Shown here piece by piece: positions 7,297-8,079 of a DNA stretch of 8,079 bases. Both the position numbers and the translations under genes were made by a program. The DNA is from Haliea sp040222615 (lineage in GTDB: Bacteria; Pseudomonadota; Gammaproteobacteria; Pseudomonadales; Halieaceae). The notes under the pieces are model-generated. The model saw only the letters and a program-made list of their open reading frames with translations. It did no database searches and was not told the origin of the DNA. The stretch is from the NCBI RefSeq assembly GCF_040222615.1, contig NZ_JAVKCQ010000072.1, positions 1 to 8,079 of the forward strand, in the 5' to 3' direction. Numbering within the stretch: the stretch's first letter is position 1; every line of letters starts with the position of its first letter.

Positions 7297-7794
7297 TCAG
7301 GCGAGGCAGCGGAGTGCCTGCGGTGTCTTGCCGTAGTGCTTGCGTATGGCTTGCGTGAAGCTGGCGGGAAAGCTGTAGCCTACTCGATAGCCAATTTCCG
7401 AAATGGACAGGTCAGTGTTCTCGATCAACATCAGGCCCGTTTCCATCCGTAGTTGGATAATGAACGCCTGGACGGTTTTCCCGAACAACTCTCGGAATCC
7501 AAGCTTGATCTTCGTCGTATTGATACCCACTAGGCGCGACAGCTCCTGGATGGACGGGGGGTTGCGTAACTGGCTTCGAGCACACGGCGCGCCTCATGGA
7601 GGCGCGAGACATCGCGTTGGGTGACGCGATTGGCGCCGGTATTGGGTGCCGTCCAGGGCCCGGGCGCCTAGCCCGCCGATGTGGTTGACTGAAACCAATT
7701 GCCGGTGGTTCGCGCTGCTGCAATTCATTAATAGTTTCAACTTCTGGCAATAGTCTGGAGGCAGACGCGGGCGCGGAAACTTTCTAAGATGCAT
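7297..7794 (-). pseudogene. AraC-family (PchR-like) regulator remnant, 5'-truncated with two frameshifts
   Basis: The last ~85 codons (7297 to about 7560) encode most of an AraC DNA-binding domain. They include PPSIQELSRLVGINTTKIKL (first helix-turn-helix), GFRELFGKTVQAF and DLSISEIGYRVGYS (second helix-turn-helix). The sequence that should precede this, RLHEARRVLEASYAT, is present but in a different frame (about 7562-7640). The two join at a run of six G on the plus strand (7556-7561); a seventh base would give a continuous YATPPSIQEL. Further upstream, LPPDYCQKLKLL and GARALDG (about 7655-7765) resemble the segment before the DNA-binding domain, again in the first frame. A second, opposite shift must therefore lie near 7640-7655. 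The frame is closed by a stop at 7803-7801, and the N-terminal sensory domain of about 150 residues is missing. Relatives of the PchR type control siderophore uptake genes. A sequencing error could explain the homopolymer shift but not the missing N-terminus. Confidence 0.75.
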
Positions 7795-7823
7795 CTCTCG
7801 TTACTACTTGGCGCCGCTGTGAC

Positions 7824-7831
7824 AGGAGAGG
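7824..7831 (+). promoter_or_regulatory. strong ribosome binding site for the 64-residue membrane protein
   Basis: AGGAGAGG lies just before ATG 7837, with AGGAG eight bases away. It fixes the start at 7837 rather than the in-frame ATG at 7789, which has no such site. Confidence 0.65.
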
Positions 7832-7836
7832 ATACG

Positions 7837-8031
7837 ATGGATTGGATTGATCGACCCCTGGGCCCCATGCGCATCCGTGCATGGGGACTGTTGGCCAACA
7901 TGGGCGCCAATGCGACCGCGCTGTACGGCCTGCAGCAGGTGCTTCGCGACGGCAGCGGGCAGGTAACGCTGGCGGTCGGAGTCATCCTGTCGCTGGTGCT
8001 CATTGCCCTGATTGCGGTACCGTCGCGATGA
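7837..8031 (+). CDS. small single-span membrane protein, function unknown
   Basis: This 64-residue product begins MDWIDRPLGPMRIRAWGLLA. It has a semi-hydrophobic middle (17-33) and one strong membrane segment near 43-61 (VTLAVGVILSLVLIALIAV), ending in a short PSR tail. I recognise no family. The start is set by a strong Shine-Dalgarno. Its TGA overlaps the ATG of the next gene as ATGA (8028-8031), so the two are probably made together. It sits divergently next to the AraC remnant. Regulators of that type often stand beside siderophore-receptor and PepSY-type genes, so a role in an iron-uptake unit is possible but is only inference from context. Confidence 0.7.
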   Translation: MDWIDRPLGPMRIRAWGLLANMGANATALYGLQQVLRDGSGQVTLAVGVILSLVLIALIAVPSR

Positions 8032-8079
8032 GCCTGCCTCGTAGCTGGTTAATACACTGCTGCTTTACGGCCGCGCTGC
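8028..8079 (+). CDS. start of a gene with signal-peptide-like N-terminus; 3' end outside window
   Basis: An ATG at 8028 overlaps the preceding stop (ATGA) and opens a frame that continues to the window end. The 17 visible residues, MSLPRSWLIHCCFTAAL, have a positive charge followed by a hydrophobic run, as in a signal peptide or membrane anchor. The identity cannot be told from so little. The overlap and the composition support a real gene. Confidence 0.5.
   Translation, partial: MSLPRSWLIHCCFTAAL

Noticed and set aside
7550..7570. Programmed ribosomal frameshifting at the C6 tract in the AraC gene.
   Set aside because: The tract does not form a good slippery heptamer in the incoming frame, that frame has no start codon of its own, and a second shift plus an N-terminal loss point to decay.

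Overview
The window looks like chromosomal DNA from a GC-rich proteobacterium. A marine gammaproteobacterium is my best guess, judging from the protein types, Shine-Dalgarno-like sites, signal peptides and a PchR-like AraC remnant, but no marker gene fixes the taxon. I see no tRNA, rRNA, CRISPR array, insertion sequence or phage gene. It reads as a metabolic accessory region.

Left half (1-5315): a divergent pair of transcription units around a 231-base intergenic region (2187-2417). Leftward is a CocE/NonD (peptidase S15-type) serine hydrolase fused behind an N-terminal multi-pass membrane domain; its 3' end leaves the window. Rightward are two exported metal-dependent amidohydrolases separated by 3 bases. 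The first resembles N-acyl-D-amino-acid/D-glutamate deacylases. The second resembles imidazolonepropionase/Xaa-Pro dipeptidase-like (COG1228-type) amidohydrolases. Together they suggest hydrolysis of acylated or unusual peptides outside the cytoplasm, though no substrate can be read from the sequence. The second amidohydrolase starts in DNA clearly poorer in GC than its neighbour.

Middle (5358-7181, minus strand): a compact operon read from right to left. It encodes a medium-chain dehydrogenase/reductase of the quinone oxidoreductase type, a previously easy-to-miss 46-residue protein, and a glyoxalase-like (VOC) protein. The gaps are 7 bases and a one-base TGATG stop/start overlap. It converges with the amidohydrolase operon.

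Right end (7297-8079): the decayed C-terminal part of an AraC-family regulator on the minus strand. It has lost its N-terminal domain and carries two compensating frameshifts, one at a six-base homopolymer. Next, on the plus strand, is a 64-residue single-span membrane protein with a strong ribosome binding site. Its stop overlaps (ATGA) the start of another gene that runs off the window.

The most notable items are the broken AraC gene, the translationally coupled small ORF in the oxidoreductase operon, the membrane-fused CocE hydrolase, and the mixed-origin amidohydrolase pair. I did not find convincing evidence of a wholly new defence or mobile system.
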